From Chromobacterium sinusclupearum (GTDB lineage: Bacteria > Pseudomonadota > Gammaproteobacteria > Burkholderiales > Chromobacteriaceae): DNA of 64,000 nucleotides. Below the pieces are notes generated by a model that made no database searches, was not told the DNA's origin, and was given only the letters and a program-made list of their open reading frames with translations. Position numbers and translations under genes: made by a program. Shown here piece by piece: positions 37,682-45,674 of this stretch. Location: NCBI RefSeq assembly GCF_002902845.1, contig NZ_PPTF01000060.1, positions 2,710 through 66,709 of the forward strand, written 5' to 3'. Numbering within the stretch: the stretch's first letter is position 1; every line of letters starts with the position of its first letter.

Positions 37682-39364
37682 TTATAAATCCTTGCCGGAG
37701 CGCCAGATCGACCAGACCAGCCACACGCTGTTGAGCAGCGCCAGCATGAAGCCGAAGAAGCCGAAGAACGGCAGGCCGAACAGCTTGGGCCCGGCGTTCA
37801 CCGTCATCACGATGGACGAGCCTATGATCAGGCAGCCGGTGACGATGCCCATGGTCAGCCGGTTGCTGCTGCGGTCCAGCTGCTTGCCGAAGCTGTCCAG
37901 CCTCTGCAGGTCCAGGTTGACGCGGAACTTGCCGTGACGCATGTCTCGGCCCACCCGCACCAGGTCGCGCGGCAGGCCGGTGATCATTTCCAGCCCCTCG
38001 GACAAGGACTGCCGGCCGCGCTTCAGCAGCGCCGCCGGGTGGTAGCGCGCGACGATCAGCTCTTTGACGAAGGGGGTGATGTGGGCCACCAGCTGGAAAT
38101 CCGGGTTCAGTTGCCGGCCCAGCCCTTCCAGCGTGATCAGCGCCTTGAACAACATGGCCATGTCCGGCGGCAGCACGATGCCGTGGTTGCGGATCAGCGT
38201 CATGATGTCGCCGATCAGCTGGCTGATGTTCAGGCCTTTCAGCGGCACATGTTCGTACTGGAACATGAATTCGCTGACTTCGTCGGCGAATTTCTGCATG
38301 TCCACCGGCGTGTTGCCGGTCCACTCGATCAGCACGTCGATGATGCCGTGCTCGTTGTGTTCGGCCACGGCCGACAATAGATCGACGATTTCGTCGCGCC
38401 GCACATGGCTGATGCGGCCCACCATGCCGAAATCGATGAAGGCGATGCGGTGATCGGCCAGGAAGAACACATTGCCGGGGTGGGGGTCGGCATGGAAGAA
38501 GCCGTTGACCAGAATCATCTTCAACACCGCGTCGGCGCCGCGTTGCGCCAGCAGCACCGCGTCCAGGCCGCTGCTTTCCAGGCGAGTCAGGTCGCTGGCG
38601 GGGATGCCGTCGACGTAGCTTTGCACGTTGACCGCGGCATTGGTGTATTGCCAGTGCACGCGCGGCACTTCCACCCATGGGTCGTCGGCGAAGTCCTTGC
38701 CGAAGCGCTCCATATTGCGCGCTTCAATGGCGAGGTCCAGCTCGCGCCGCAGAGAGCGCGAGAACTGGGCGACGATGCCGGACGGCTGGTAGCGGCGCAG
38801 TTCCGGAAATTCCAGTTCCAGCAGGTGGGCCAGGTGAGCCAGGATGCGCAGGTCGGCCTCCACTTTTTCCGCGATGCCGGGGCGGCGCAGCTTGACCGCC
38901 ACCTCGCTGCCGTCATGCAGCCTGGCGCGGTGCACTTGGGCGATGGAGGCGGAGCCGATCGGCCGCATGTCGAATTCGGCGAACAGCGCCTCGGGCGAGT
39001 CTCCCAGCGCGTCACGCACCAGGCGCTCTACGGCGGCCGGCGGCAAGGGCGGCACGCGGTTTTGCAGTTTCTCGAATTCGTCTATCCAGTCCGGCGGGAA
39101 CACGTCGACGCGGGTGGACAGGATCTGGCCCAGCTTGATGAAGGTGGGGCCCAGCTCTTCAAAGGCCAGCCGCACCCGCACCGCCGTCGGCTGGCCGGAT
39201 TCGCCGTCCGGCAGGCCCAGATTCAGCCACTCGCCGGCTTTTTCCATGGCGCGGGGCAGTTTCAGCCGCTGCGCGAACTCTCCCAGGCCATGACGGATCA
39301 AAATTCCGCTGATTTCTCTTAGTCGCGGTAAGTCCCGCATTGCAATCAAGGTTTCCCGAATCAT
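37682..39364 (-). CDS. UbiB-family protein kinase-like (ABC1/AarF)
   Basis: 560 residues of the UbiB atypical kinase family, needed for ubiquinone synthesis or lipid-soluble metabolite handling. The KxGQ motif is in FIKLGQILSTRVDVFP (residues 77-80), followed by the alanine-type nucleotide loop GSASIAQVHRARL, VAVKLRRPG, the catalytic FHADPHPGNVFF and IAFIDFGMVGR (DFG). Two C-terminal transmembrane segments (LTMGIVTGCLIIGSSIVMTV and FGFFGFMLALLNSVWLVWSI) anchor it. Length and C-terminal TM pair match UbiB, but ubi genes are not adjacent, so it may be a UbiB paralogue. Divergent from the NlpC/P60 gene. Confidence 0.85.
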   Translation of the reverse strand: MIRETLIAMRDLPRLREISGILIRHGLGEFAQRLKLPRAMEKAGEWLNLGLPDGESGQPTAVRVRLAFEELGPTFIKLGQILSTRVDVFPPDWIDEFEKLQNRVPPLPPAAVERLVRDALGDSPEALFAEFDMRPIGSASIAQVHRARLHDGSEVAVKLRRPGIAEKVEADLRILAHLAHLLELEFPELRRYQPSGIVAQFSRSLRRELDLAIEARNMERFGKDFADDPWVEVPRVHWQYTNAAVNVQSYVDGIPASDLTRLESSGLDAVLLAQRGADAVLKMILVNGFFHADPHPGNVFFLADHRIAFIDFGMVGRISHVRRDEIVDLLSAVAEHNEHGIIDVLIEWTGNTPVDMQKFADEVSEFMFQYEHVPLKGLNISQLIGDIMTLIRNHGIVLPPDMAMLFKALITLEGLGRQLNPDFQLVAHITPFVKELIVARYHPAALLKRGRQSLSEGLEMITGLPRDLVRVGRDMRHGKFRVNLDLQRLDSFGKQLDRSSNRLTMGIVTGCLIIGSSIVMTVNAGPKLFGLPFFGFFGFMLALLNSVWLVWSIWRSGKDL

Positions 39365-39424
39365 GTGCTTTTCGCCGTTCCGCTTGGCTTTACACTACCG
39401 GTCCCGTCCGATAGAGTGCGGCCT

Positions 39425-40153
39425 ATGAAATTGCAACTCCGCTTATCAGCGCTGGCGCTGGCGGGCTTTATGGTTTTCGCCCAGGCTGCGCCAGACAAGG
39501 CCGCGCCGGACAAGCCCCCGGTCGATGGCAAAACGGCAGCCGACAGCTCGGCGGCCGACAAACCGGACGATCCCATCTCCAAGTACGCCGCTCCGCAAGA
39601 GGATGCGGTGGGTGATCTGCTTTTGCAAGCGATGAGTCTCCTGGGCGTGGCCTACCGCTTCGGCGGCAACACGCCGGATGACGGCCTGGACTGCAGCGGC
39701 TTTATCCGTTACGTGTTCCAGAAGTCGCTGCGCGTCAACCTGCCGCGCACCGCCGCCGAAATGGCCAAGGTGGGCAAGTCCGTCGGCCGCGGCGAACTGG
39801 TGCCAGGGGATCTGGTGTTCTTCAACACCCGAGGCTTCAATTATTCCCATGTCGGCATTTACATGGGCAATAACAAATTCATCCATGCGCCGCGCACCGG
39901 CAAGAACATTGAAGTGGCCAATCTGTCACAGAGTTACTGGAGCGCGCGTTACAATGGAGCGCGCAGGGTCAATCGTAGCACCGCCTACCAGGCGGCCGAT
40001 ACGTCTGATGACGTCAGCGTGAAGGGCGGCGCCAAGAAAGCCGAGTCGCAAGTCAAATGCCGCAAGGGCAAGAAGTGCAAGGCGGCCGAGCCGGCGCGCG
40101 GCAAAAAGGCGGCCAAGGCCTCGCATGCCGCCAAGAAGAAGCACAAGCGCTGA
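39425..40153 (+). CDS. NlpC/P60 family peptidoglycan endopeptidase
   Basis: 242 residues. A signal peptide (MKLQLRLSALALAGFMVFAQA) precedes a charged low-complexity linker. The NlpC/P60 domain covers about 60-180: GVAYRFGGNTPDDGLDCSGF with the catalytic Cys, then LPRTAAEMAKVG, LVPGDLVFFNT and YSHVGIYMGNNKFIHAP with the catalytic His. The last 50 residues are very basic (CRKGKKCKAAEPARGKKAAK...), an unusual tail that could bind wall polymers or nucleic acid. It cleaves D-Glu-mDAP-type stem peptide bonds in the cell wall. Ends in a strong terminator. Confidence 0.88.
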   Translation: MKLQLRLSALALAGFMVFAQAAPDKAAPDKPPVDGKTAADSSAADKPDDPISKYAAPQEDAVGDLLLQAMSLLGVAYRFGGNTPDDGLDCSGFIRYVFQKSLRVNLPRTAAEMAKVGKSVGRGELVPGDLVFFNTRGFNYSHVGIYMGNNKFIHAPRTGKNIEVANLSQSYWSARYNGARRVNRSTAYQAADTSDDVSVKGGAKKAESQVKCRKGKKCKAAEPARGKKAAKASHAAKKKHKR

Positions 40154-40170
40154 ACCCAAGGGTCTAGCCT

Positions 40171-40200
40171 GATGCCCGCAGCTTGCGGGCATCTTGTTTT
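40171..40200 (+). terminator. Terminator after the NlpC/P60 gene
   Basis: Stem GATGCCCGC / GCGGGCATC with loop AGCTT followed by TTGTTTT. Confidence 0.85.
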
Positions 40201-40211
40201 CAGGAACGAAA

Positions 40212-40442
40212 ATGACTTTGAAGATTGAAATACCGGTCTGGAAGGACCCGGAAGGCAATGTGGTGGCCTGCGTCGAGAAGCTGAAAGTGATGCGCGAGAA
40301 TCTGGAAGAGATCGCCCAGCTGGCGCAGGACGCTTTCGAGGATGCCGTGCTGATGGGGTGCGACGAGCGGCAGGTGCGCGACTTCCTGGTGGCGATGATG
40401 CAGAGCCTGGACAATCCCTACCGTTCCGAGCGAGACGCCTGA
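40212..40442 (+). CDS. Small conserved-looking acidic protein ahead of lolC
   Basis: 76 residues, MTLKIEIPVWKDPEGNVVACVEKLKVM..., acidic and mostly helical, without signal or membrane segment. An AGGA box precedes the ATG at 40212. It ends 2 nt before the lolC start, so the two are probably co-translated. I do not recognise a family. Good codon use and tight packing in the lol operon support a real gene. Confidence 0.65.
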   Translation: MTLKIEIPVWKDPEGNVVACVEKLKVMRENLEEIAQLAQDAFEDAVLMGCDERQVRDFLVAMMQSLDNPYRSERDA

Positions 40443-40444
40443 CA

Positions 40445-41683
40445 ATGCCATTTGAAGCCTTTATCGGGCTGCGCTATTTGCGCGCCAAGCGCCGCAACGG
40501 GTTTATTTCCTTCATTTCGCTGATTTCCATCGTCGGCATCGCCCTCGGGGTGGCAGCGCTGATCATTGTGCTGTCGGTGATGAACGGGTTCCAGAAGGAA
40601 ATCCGCGGCCGCATCCTCAGCGTGGCCTCGCATTTGGAAGTGAGCGGCTATGATGGCCGGCTGCCCAACTGGCAGGGCGCGCGCGACATGCTGGTCAAGC
40701 AGCCGCATGTCGTGGCGGCGGCGCCTTTTGTCAGCAGCCAGGGCCTGTTCGTCGCCTACGGCAATGTGCGCGGCGGCCTGGTGCGCGGCGTCGAGCCCAA
40801 GCTGGAAAATCAGGTGGTGGACGTGGGCCGCCACATGGTGGCCGGCAAGCTGGACAATCTGCAGCCGGGCAGCTTCGGCATGGCCTTGGGCGTGGAGCTG
40901 GCGCGCCAGCTGGGCGTGGGCGTCGGCGACAAGGTCACGCTGATGACGCCGCAGGGCAATATTACGCCGGCCGGCATGATTCCGCGCTCCAAGCAGTTCA
41001 CCGTGGTGGGCCTTTTCAAGGTGGACATGTTCGAGTTCGATTCCTCGCTGGCCATGGTCAATCTGCGCGACGCCCAAGTGCTGGAACGCATGGGCGATAC
41101 GGTCAGCGGCGTGCGGCTGAAGCTGGACGATCCGCTCTTGGCGCCGCAATTGAAGGAAAGCCTGCGCCCGCAGTTGCCGCAGCTGATGGTGACGGACTGG
41201 ACCGATACCAATGCCAATTACTTCCGCGCGGTGCAGATCGAGAAGCGGATGATGACCATCATCCTGACGCTTATCGTCGCGGTGGCGGCCTTCAACCTGG
41301 TCTCCACGCTGGTGATGGTGGTGACCGACAAGCAGGCCGACATCGCCATCCTGCGCACGCTGGGGGCATCGCCGGGCAGCATCATGAAGATTTTCATGAT
41401 CCAGGGCGCGGTGGCCGGCGTGCTGGGCACGCTGGCGGGCGCGGTCAGCGGCGTGGTCGTCGCGCTGAATCTGGATGTGATCGTGCCGGTGATCGAACGC
41501 ATCATCGGGGCCAAGATACTGTCCAGCGACGTCTACATGATCGACTACCTGCCGTCCGACGTGCAGTGGGGCGATGTGTCCACCATCACCATCATTTCCT
41601 TGCTGCTGGCGCTGTTCGCCACGCTGTACCCCAGCTGGCGCGCGGCGCGCACCCAACCGGCGGAGGCGCTGCGCTATGAGTAA
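40445..41683 (+). CDS. lolC: Lipoprotein-releasing system transmembrane protein LolC/E
   Basis: 412-residue permease of the LolCDE complex, which extracts lipoproteins from the inner membrane for LolA. TM1 is in [32 protein letters not shown] with the family phrase, a periplasmic MacB-like domain follows, and then three C-terminal membrane segments ([72 protein letters not shown]). Only one such gene precedes lolD, as in Neisseriales with a single LolF-type subunit; whether a second gene lies elsewhere is unknown. Overlaps lolD by 8 nt. Confidence 0.92.
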   Translation: MPFEAFIGLRYLRAKRRNGFISFISLISIVGIALGVAALIIVLSVMNGFQKEIRGRILSVASHLEVSGYDGRLPNWQGARDMLVKQPHVVAAAPFVSSQGLFVAYGNVRGGLVRGVEPKLENQVVDVGRHMVAGKLDNLQPGSFGMALGVELARQLGVGVGDKVTLMTPQGNITPAGMIPRSKQFTVVGLFKVDMFEFDSSLAMVNLRDAQVLERMGDTVSGVRLKLDDPLLAPQLKESLRPQLPQLMVTDWTDTNANYFRAVQIEKRMMTIILTLIVAVAAFNLVSTLVMVVTDKQADIAILRTLGASPGSIMKIFMIQGAVAGVLGTLAGAVSGVVVALNLDVIVPVIERIIGAKILSSDVYMIDYLPSDVQWGDVSTITIISLLLALFATLYPSWRAARTQPAEALRYE

Positions 41684-42368
41684 AGTATTGAGCTGCCGCC
41701 AGCTGGGGAAACGCTACCAGGAAGGCAAGCTGGCGCTGGATGTGCTGTCCGGCATCGATCTGGACGTGGCCAAGGGTGAACACTTGGCCATCGTCGGCGC
41801 GTCCGGCTCCGGCAAGAGCACGCTGCTGCATCTGCTGGGCGGATTGGATACGCCCAGCCACGGCACGGTGGAGGTGCTAGGCAAGAACCTGTCCCAGCTG
41901 ACCGAGGACGAGCGCGGCCGGCTGCGCAATGAGTCGCTGGGCTTCGTCTATCAATTCCATCACCTGCTGCCGGAATTTTCCGCGCTGGAAAACGTGATGA
42001 TGCCGCTGTTGATCCGCCGGATGGACAAGACGGAAGCTGCGCGCCGCGCCGCCCAGATGCTGGAGCGGGTGGGGCTGGGCAAGCGGCTGGAGCACAAGCC
42101 GGGCGAGTTGTCCGGCGGTGAGCGGCAACGTGCCGCCATCGCCCGCGCGCTGGTCACGCAACCGGCCTGCCTGCTGGCCGACGAGCCGACCGGCAATCTG
42201 GACGCTAATACGGCGCGCCAGGTGTTCGAGTTGATGCTGGAGCTGAACCGCACGCTGGGCACCAGCCTGATCATCGTCACCCATGATCTGGACCTGGCCG
42301 GACGCACCCAGCGGGTGCTGCGATTGAACGAAGGCCGCCTGGCGCGGTCTGATTCGGTTTCCGCCTGA
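41676..42368 (+). CDS. lolD: Lipoprotein-releasing system ATPase LolD
   Basis: 230-residue ABC ATPase of LolCDE. Walker A is GASGSGKST (about 44), the Q loop follows in [20 protein letters not shown] (a LolD hallmark), the signature is [15 protein letters not shown], Walker B is [15 protein letters not shown], and the H-loop histidine is in [10 protein letters not shown]. The start lies inside the 3' end of lolC (8-nt overlap), so translation is coupled. Closed by an 11-bp hairpin. Confidence 0.94.
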   Translation: MSKVLSCRQLGKRYQEGKLALDVLSGIDLDVAKGEHLAIVGASGSGKSTLLHLLGGLDTPSHGTVEVLGKNLSQLTEDERGRLRNESLGFVYQFHHLLPEFSALENVMMPLLIRRMDKTEAARRAAQMLERVGLGKRLEHKPGELSGGERQRAAIARALVTQPACLLADEPTGNLDANTARQVFELMLELNRTLGTSLIIVTHDLDLAGRTQRVLRLNEGRLARSDSVSA

Positions 42369-42372
42369 TCGA

Positions 42373-42406
42373 GAACGGGCCGAGCGATCGGCCCGTTCGC
42401 CGTTTT
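42373..42406 (+). terminator. Terminator after lolD
   Basis: Perfect 11-bp stem GAACGGGCCGA / TCGGCCCGTTC closed by a GCGA tetraloop, then GCCGTTTT. Confidence 0.7.
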
Positions 42407-42422
42407 GACAAGGAGTCGGACT

Positions 42423-43712
42423 TTGCTGTTGTTCATCCGCAAGGAAATGGATTTTTTCGCGCTGCTTGACGCGCTGCAAACCCCCAATGGCTTGATCGAG
42501 CTGGGCATAGGCGCGATCTGCGTCCTGCTGGCTGTCTTCATCGCCCGCCATCTATACCGCCGCTGGTTCACGCACACGCCCGAGCGCTACGAGCAGTTCC
42601 TGCCGTATCTGGGCTTCCGGCTGGTGCTGCCGGTGTCCGCGCAGCTGCTGGTGATCGCCGCCAGCCTGGCCTGGAGCCGGCTGGAGCACGCGCCCATGCT
42701 GGTGCTGCATATTTTCAGCGCCATGCTGTTCTGGCTGGCGGTGATCCGGCTGTGCACGGCCGTGGTGCGGCAGGCGTTTCCGTCCGGTCGCTTCGAGCGG
42801 CATTCCGAGCACGTGCTGGCCACCGTGCTGTGGCTGGGCTTCGTCAGCTGGACCATAGGCTTCGACGTGGCGGTGACGGATTGGCTGGAGTCGATGACCT
42901 TCAGCATCGGCAAGACCAAGCTGGACATGCTCACCATCATCAACGGCCTGCTGTGGGTGACGGTGATCGTGGTGGTGGCGCTGTGGGCCAGCCGTCTGAT
43001 CGAGGCGCGCATCATGAAGCTCAAGCACCTCGATTCCAATCTGCGCATCGTGTTCGCCAAGCTGACGCGCATCATCCTGGTGGTGATCGCGGTGATGGTC
43101 GCCCTGCCGGTAGTGGGCATCGATCTGACCGTGCTGGCTGCGCTGGGCGGCGGTTTCACCATCGGTCTGGGTCTTAGCCTGCAGAACATCGCCCGGAATT
43201 TCCTGTCGGGCTTCGTCATTCTGCTGGACCGCTCCATCCGCATCGGCGACCGCCTGATGGTTGGCGACCGGGTGGGCAACGTCACCCGCATGACTTCGCG
43301 CTACGTGGTGCTGCGCGGCGGCGATGGCAGCGAGGCGCTGATTCCGAACGACCTGCTGGTGTCCAATACGGTGGTCAATCAGTCGTACTCGGAAAAGAGC
43401 TTGTGGACCAGCGTGCCGGTGCAGGTGGCCTACGGCACCGATCTGGATCTGGCCATGTCCCTGCTCAAGCAGGCGGCGGTGCACCCGCGCGTGCAGACGC
43501 AGCCGGGGCCGAACGCCTTTGTGACCTTGTTCGCCGATAGCGGCATCAATATGGAGCTGGGCTTCTGGGTACTGGATCCGGAAAACGGCTTCATGGGCCT
43601 GAAGTCGGACATCAATCTCGCCATTTGGCGCCTGTTCAAGCAGCACAACATCGAAATCCCCTTCCCGCAGCGGGAAGTGCGCATCGTCGGCGACAAGCCG
43701 GCGCAGGGCTGA
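42423..43712 (+). CDS. MscS-family mechanosensitive channel protein
   Basis: About 429 residues. The N-terminal half has three or more membrane segments (IELGIGAICVLLAVFIARHLY; LVLHIFSAMLFWLAVIRLC; GLLWVTVIVVVALWASRLI). The MscS pore helix is LAALGGGFTIGLGLSLQNIARNFLSGF, with glycine-rich packing, followed by the beta domain ILLDRSIRIGDRLMVGDRVG and a C-terminal alpha/beta domain ending QREVRIVG. Start unclear: a TTG at 42423 has AGGAGT about 6 nt upstream and is preferred; an ATG at 42447 has its AAGGAA directly abutting. It opens in osmotic downshock. A hairpin precedes it, and the response regulator follows after 12 nt. Confidence 0.85.
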   Translation: MLLFIRKEMDFFALLDALQTPNGLIELGIGAICVLLAVFIARHLYRRWFTHTPERYEQFLPYLGFRLVLPVSAQLLVIAASLAWSRLEHAPMLVLHIFSAMLFWLAVIRLCTAVVRQAFPSGRFERHSEHVLATVLWLGFVSWTIGFDVAVTDWLESMTFSIGKTKLDMLTIINGLLWVTVIVVVALWASRLIEARIMKLKHLDSNLRIVFAKLTRIILVVIAVMVALPVVGIDLTVLAALGGGFTIGLGLSLQNIARNFLSGFVILLDRSIRIGDRLMVGDRVGNVTRMTSRYVVLRGGDGSEALIPNDLLVSNTVVNQSYSEKSLWTSVPVQVAYGTDLDLAMSLLKQAAVHPRVQTQPGPNAFVTLFADSGINMELGFWVLDPENGFMGLKSDINLAIWRLFKQHNIEIPFPQREVRIVGDKPAQG

Positions 43713-43724
43713 CACGGAGACATC

Positions 43725-44345
43725 ATGAGCGCAAAGCGTCTGGCTATCATCGATGATGACGAAGCGGTGCGGCAATCCTTGCTGTGGCTGCTGGACGGGC
43801 AGGGCTACCAGGTGGATGGCTTCGACAGCGGCGAAGCCTTTCTGGCGGCGGAAAACGGCTTAGAGTACAATGGCATTGTTCTGGACCTGCGCTTGTCCGG
43901 CATCAGCGGCATTGTGGTGCTGGAAAAGCTGGCCGCCTGGCCCTACTGTCCGCCGGTGATCATGCTGACGGCCCACGGCGACGTGCCGCATGCCGTGGCA
44001 GCCTTGAAGCTGGGCGCGCTGGATTTCATCGAGAAACCTTTCGACGACGTGCATTTACTAGAACGCGCGGCGGCGGCGGTGGCGCTGGACGAGCAGAACC
44101 GCCAGCTGCACGGCTACCAGCTCAAGGTGGCCGCGGCGCTGGCGCTGCTGACCGAACGCGAGCGCGAAGTGATGCAGCTGATCCTGGCCGGCAAACTGAA
44201 CAAGCAGATCGCCGAGGAGCTGTGCATCAGCATGAAGACGGTGGAGGTCCATCGCTCGCGGGTATTCGAAAAAATGGGCGTCAAATCCGCGGTGGAGCTT
44301 GCCGGCATGCTGGCGGCGCCCGGCGCGCAAGGAGGCAAGATCTAG
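43725..44345 (+). CDS. Orphan response regulator, FixJ/NarL type
   Basis: 206 residues. Receiver domain 1-120: acidic pocket IIDDDEAVR, phospho-acceptor Asp in GIVLDLRLSG, Thr in VIMLTAHGD and Lys in FIEKPFDD. The C-terminal LuxR-type helix-turn-helix is LTEREREVMQLILAGKLNKQIAEELCISMKTVEVHRSRVFEKMGVKSAVELA. No histidine kinase is adjacent, so the partner is unknown. CGGAGA precedes the ATG. The gene sits 12 nt behind the MscS gene and its TAG stop is followed immediately by the nudB ATG, so the three may be one transcript. Confidence 0.87.
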   Translation: MSAKRLAIIDDDEAVRQSLLWLLDGQGYQVDGFDSGEAFLAAENGLEYNGIVLDLRLSGISGIVVLEKLAAWPYCPPVIMLTAHGDVPHAVAALKLGALDFIEKPFDDVHLLERAAAAVALDEQNRQLHGYQLKVAAALALLTEREREVMQLILAGKLNKQIAEELCISMKTVEVHRSRVFEKMGVKSAVELAGMLAAPGAQGGKI

Positions 44346-44795
44346 ATGGGCAGCAAGCAGCCGGTTTCGGTGCTGGTGGTGATTCATAGCCGCGATGGCC
44401 AGGTCTTGTTGCTGGAGCGTGCGGACAAGCCCGGCTACTGGCAATCGGTCACCGGCAGCCGCGAGGGCGACGAGGATCTGATCGACACCGCGCGCCGCGA
44501 GGTGGCGGAGGAAACCGGGCTAGACGCCTCGCGCTTCGAACTCAGCGATTGGCGGATCGTCAATCGTTATGAAATCTATGCCCATTGGCGGCACCGCTAT
44601 CCGGAAGGCGTCACCCATAACGACGAGCACGTGTTTGGCCTGATGTTGGACGAGCCTTGCCAGGTGACGCTGGCCCCGCGCGAGCATTTGGGCTATCGCT
44701 GGCTGCCGTGGGAGCCGGCCGCAGAGCAAGTGTTCTCCCCATCGAATGCCGAAGCCTTGCGCTTGCTGCCGCAGAGGCTTGGTTTGACGGCCTGA
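44346..44795 (+). CDS. nudB: Dihydroneopterin triphosphate diphosphatase NudB
   Basis: 149-residue Nudix hydrolase that removes pyrophosphate from dihydroneopterin triphosphate in folate synthesis. The Nudix box is GSREGDEDLIDTARREVAEETGLD (GX5EX7REUXEEXGU, residues about 37-60). The start KQPVSVLVVIHSRDGQVLLLERADKPGYWQSVTG is diagnostic for NudB rather than a general MutT. The ATG abuts the stop of the response regulator; an AAGGAGG box 9 nt upstream lies inside that gene. Terminator downstream. Confidence 0.92.
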   Translation: MGSKQPVSVLVVIHSRDGQVLLLERADKPGYWQSVTGSREGDEDLIDTARREVAEETGLDASRFELSDWRIVNRYEIYAHWRHRYPEGVTHNDEHVFGLMLDEPCQVTLAPREHLGYRWLPWEPAAEQVFSPSNAEALRLLPQRLGLTA

Positions 44796-44817
44796 ACGCG
44801 CGCGATGCTCAGCGAAA

Positions 44818-44840
44818 AAAGCCCGCTTTGGCGGGCTTTG
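44818..44840 (+). terminator. Terminator after nudB
   Basis: Stem AAAGCCCGC / GCGGGCTTT with loop TTTG, usable in both directions. Confidence 0.8.
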
Positions 44841-44875
44841 TCGCGTTTGCGTGTGCCCGCGTTCTGCGTCAACGC

Positions 44876-45493
44876 TTATTTGACGGCGTCCAGATAGAAG
44901 GTGATCCGCGTCTGGTCGTCCTTGTGGTAGGACATATTGGCCGGGAAGGTTTCCTCGTATTCTGTGATGTGTATCTCCAGCGTGTGCGGGTCCCAGCGGA
45001 AATAGACTGCGCCGCTGGCCACGGATATGCCGTCGCGATTAAAGACAAAGATGGCGCAGGTCGTTTCGTTGCTGCTGGAGGAGGCGGGAAGAAATACGTA
45101 GTTGCCCAGGCCGGATGGCACTTCCACTCGGCCGATTTCTGCAGCCTCGAAGACCATGGTGTACTCGCCCGGCGCGCTGCCGGTCTTGTCGTGCAGCCGC
45201 AGGCCTACCGCGAAGGCGGTGTCTAGCGCCAGCACCTGGAATTTGGATAGGCCGCTGATTTGCGCGTCGATGTTCTGATGCCGGCCCGGCAGATATTCAT
45301 GCGTTAACCCGCTGGCGTTGGTGTGCTGATAGCAGCGCACTTTGGCGGTTTCGCCGACTTCCACCGACTTGTACTTGTCGTTGAAGTTGTCGCCGAATTG
45401 GAAGGTGATATCGTCTCCCACCTTGTAAAAATCGGGCTCTCCTTGCAGGTCCTTGGTGCGGAAGAAGGCGATCTGATCCGGTAACAGTGCCAT
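44876..45493 (-). CDS. Beta/gamma-crystallin-like protein, hypothetical
   Basis: 205 residues from the ATG at 45493 (AAGGAG 6 nt upstream); the frame to 45733 is not coding. No signal peptide. The N-terminal 75 residues look like one beta/gamma-crystallin-like domain: IAFFRTKDLQGEPDFYKVGDD, DKYKSVEVGETAKVRCYQHTNA and GLTHEYLPGRHQNID, with the pattern aromatic-x-G then S-x-V and a short calcium-site-like G/D loop. The rest is beta-rich (YTMVFEAAEIGRVEVP, CAIFVFNRDGISVASG, ITEYEETFPANMSYHKDD) and not recognised. Function unknown; resemblance to the crystallin fold is tentative. Confidence 0.55.
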   Translation of the reverse strand: MALLPDQIAFFRTKDLQGEPDFYKVGDDITFQFGDNFNDKYKSVEVGETAKVRCYQHTNASGLTHEYLPGRHQNIDAQISGLSKFQVLALDTAFAVGLRLHDKTGSAPGEYTMVFEAAEIGRVEVPSGLGNYVFLPASSSSNETTCAIFVFNRDGISVASGAVYFRWDPHTLEIHITEYEETFPANMSYHKDDQTRITFYLDAVK

Positions 45494-45635
45494 GCCATGC
45501 TCCTTGTCGATGAGTACGGGTATAGGGTGTCGACTGCAGGGCGCAGCTTGCCGCCAGGCCATAAGAACGGCAACAGGCCGATTGGTCAGCGCTGGGAGGC
45601 TTGAAAATCCCATACTTTGTGCATGGTCTTGGGTC

Positions 45636-45662
45636 GCAAAAAGCCCCGGCTTGCGCCGGGGC
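45636..45662 (-). terminator. Terminator of the gluconate operon
   Basis: Perfect 8-bp stem GCCCCGGC / GCCGGGGC with loop TTGC. Read on the minus strand it is followed by TTTTT. It lies just after the MFS transporter stop. Confidence 0.88.
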
Positions 45663-45674
45663 CGAGGGGCTGCC

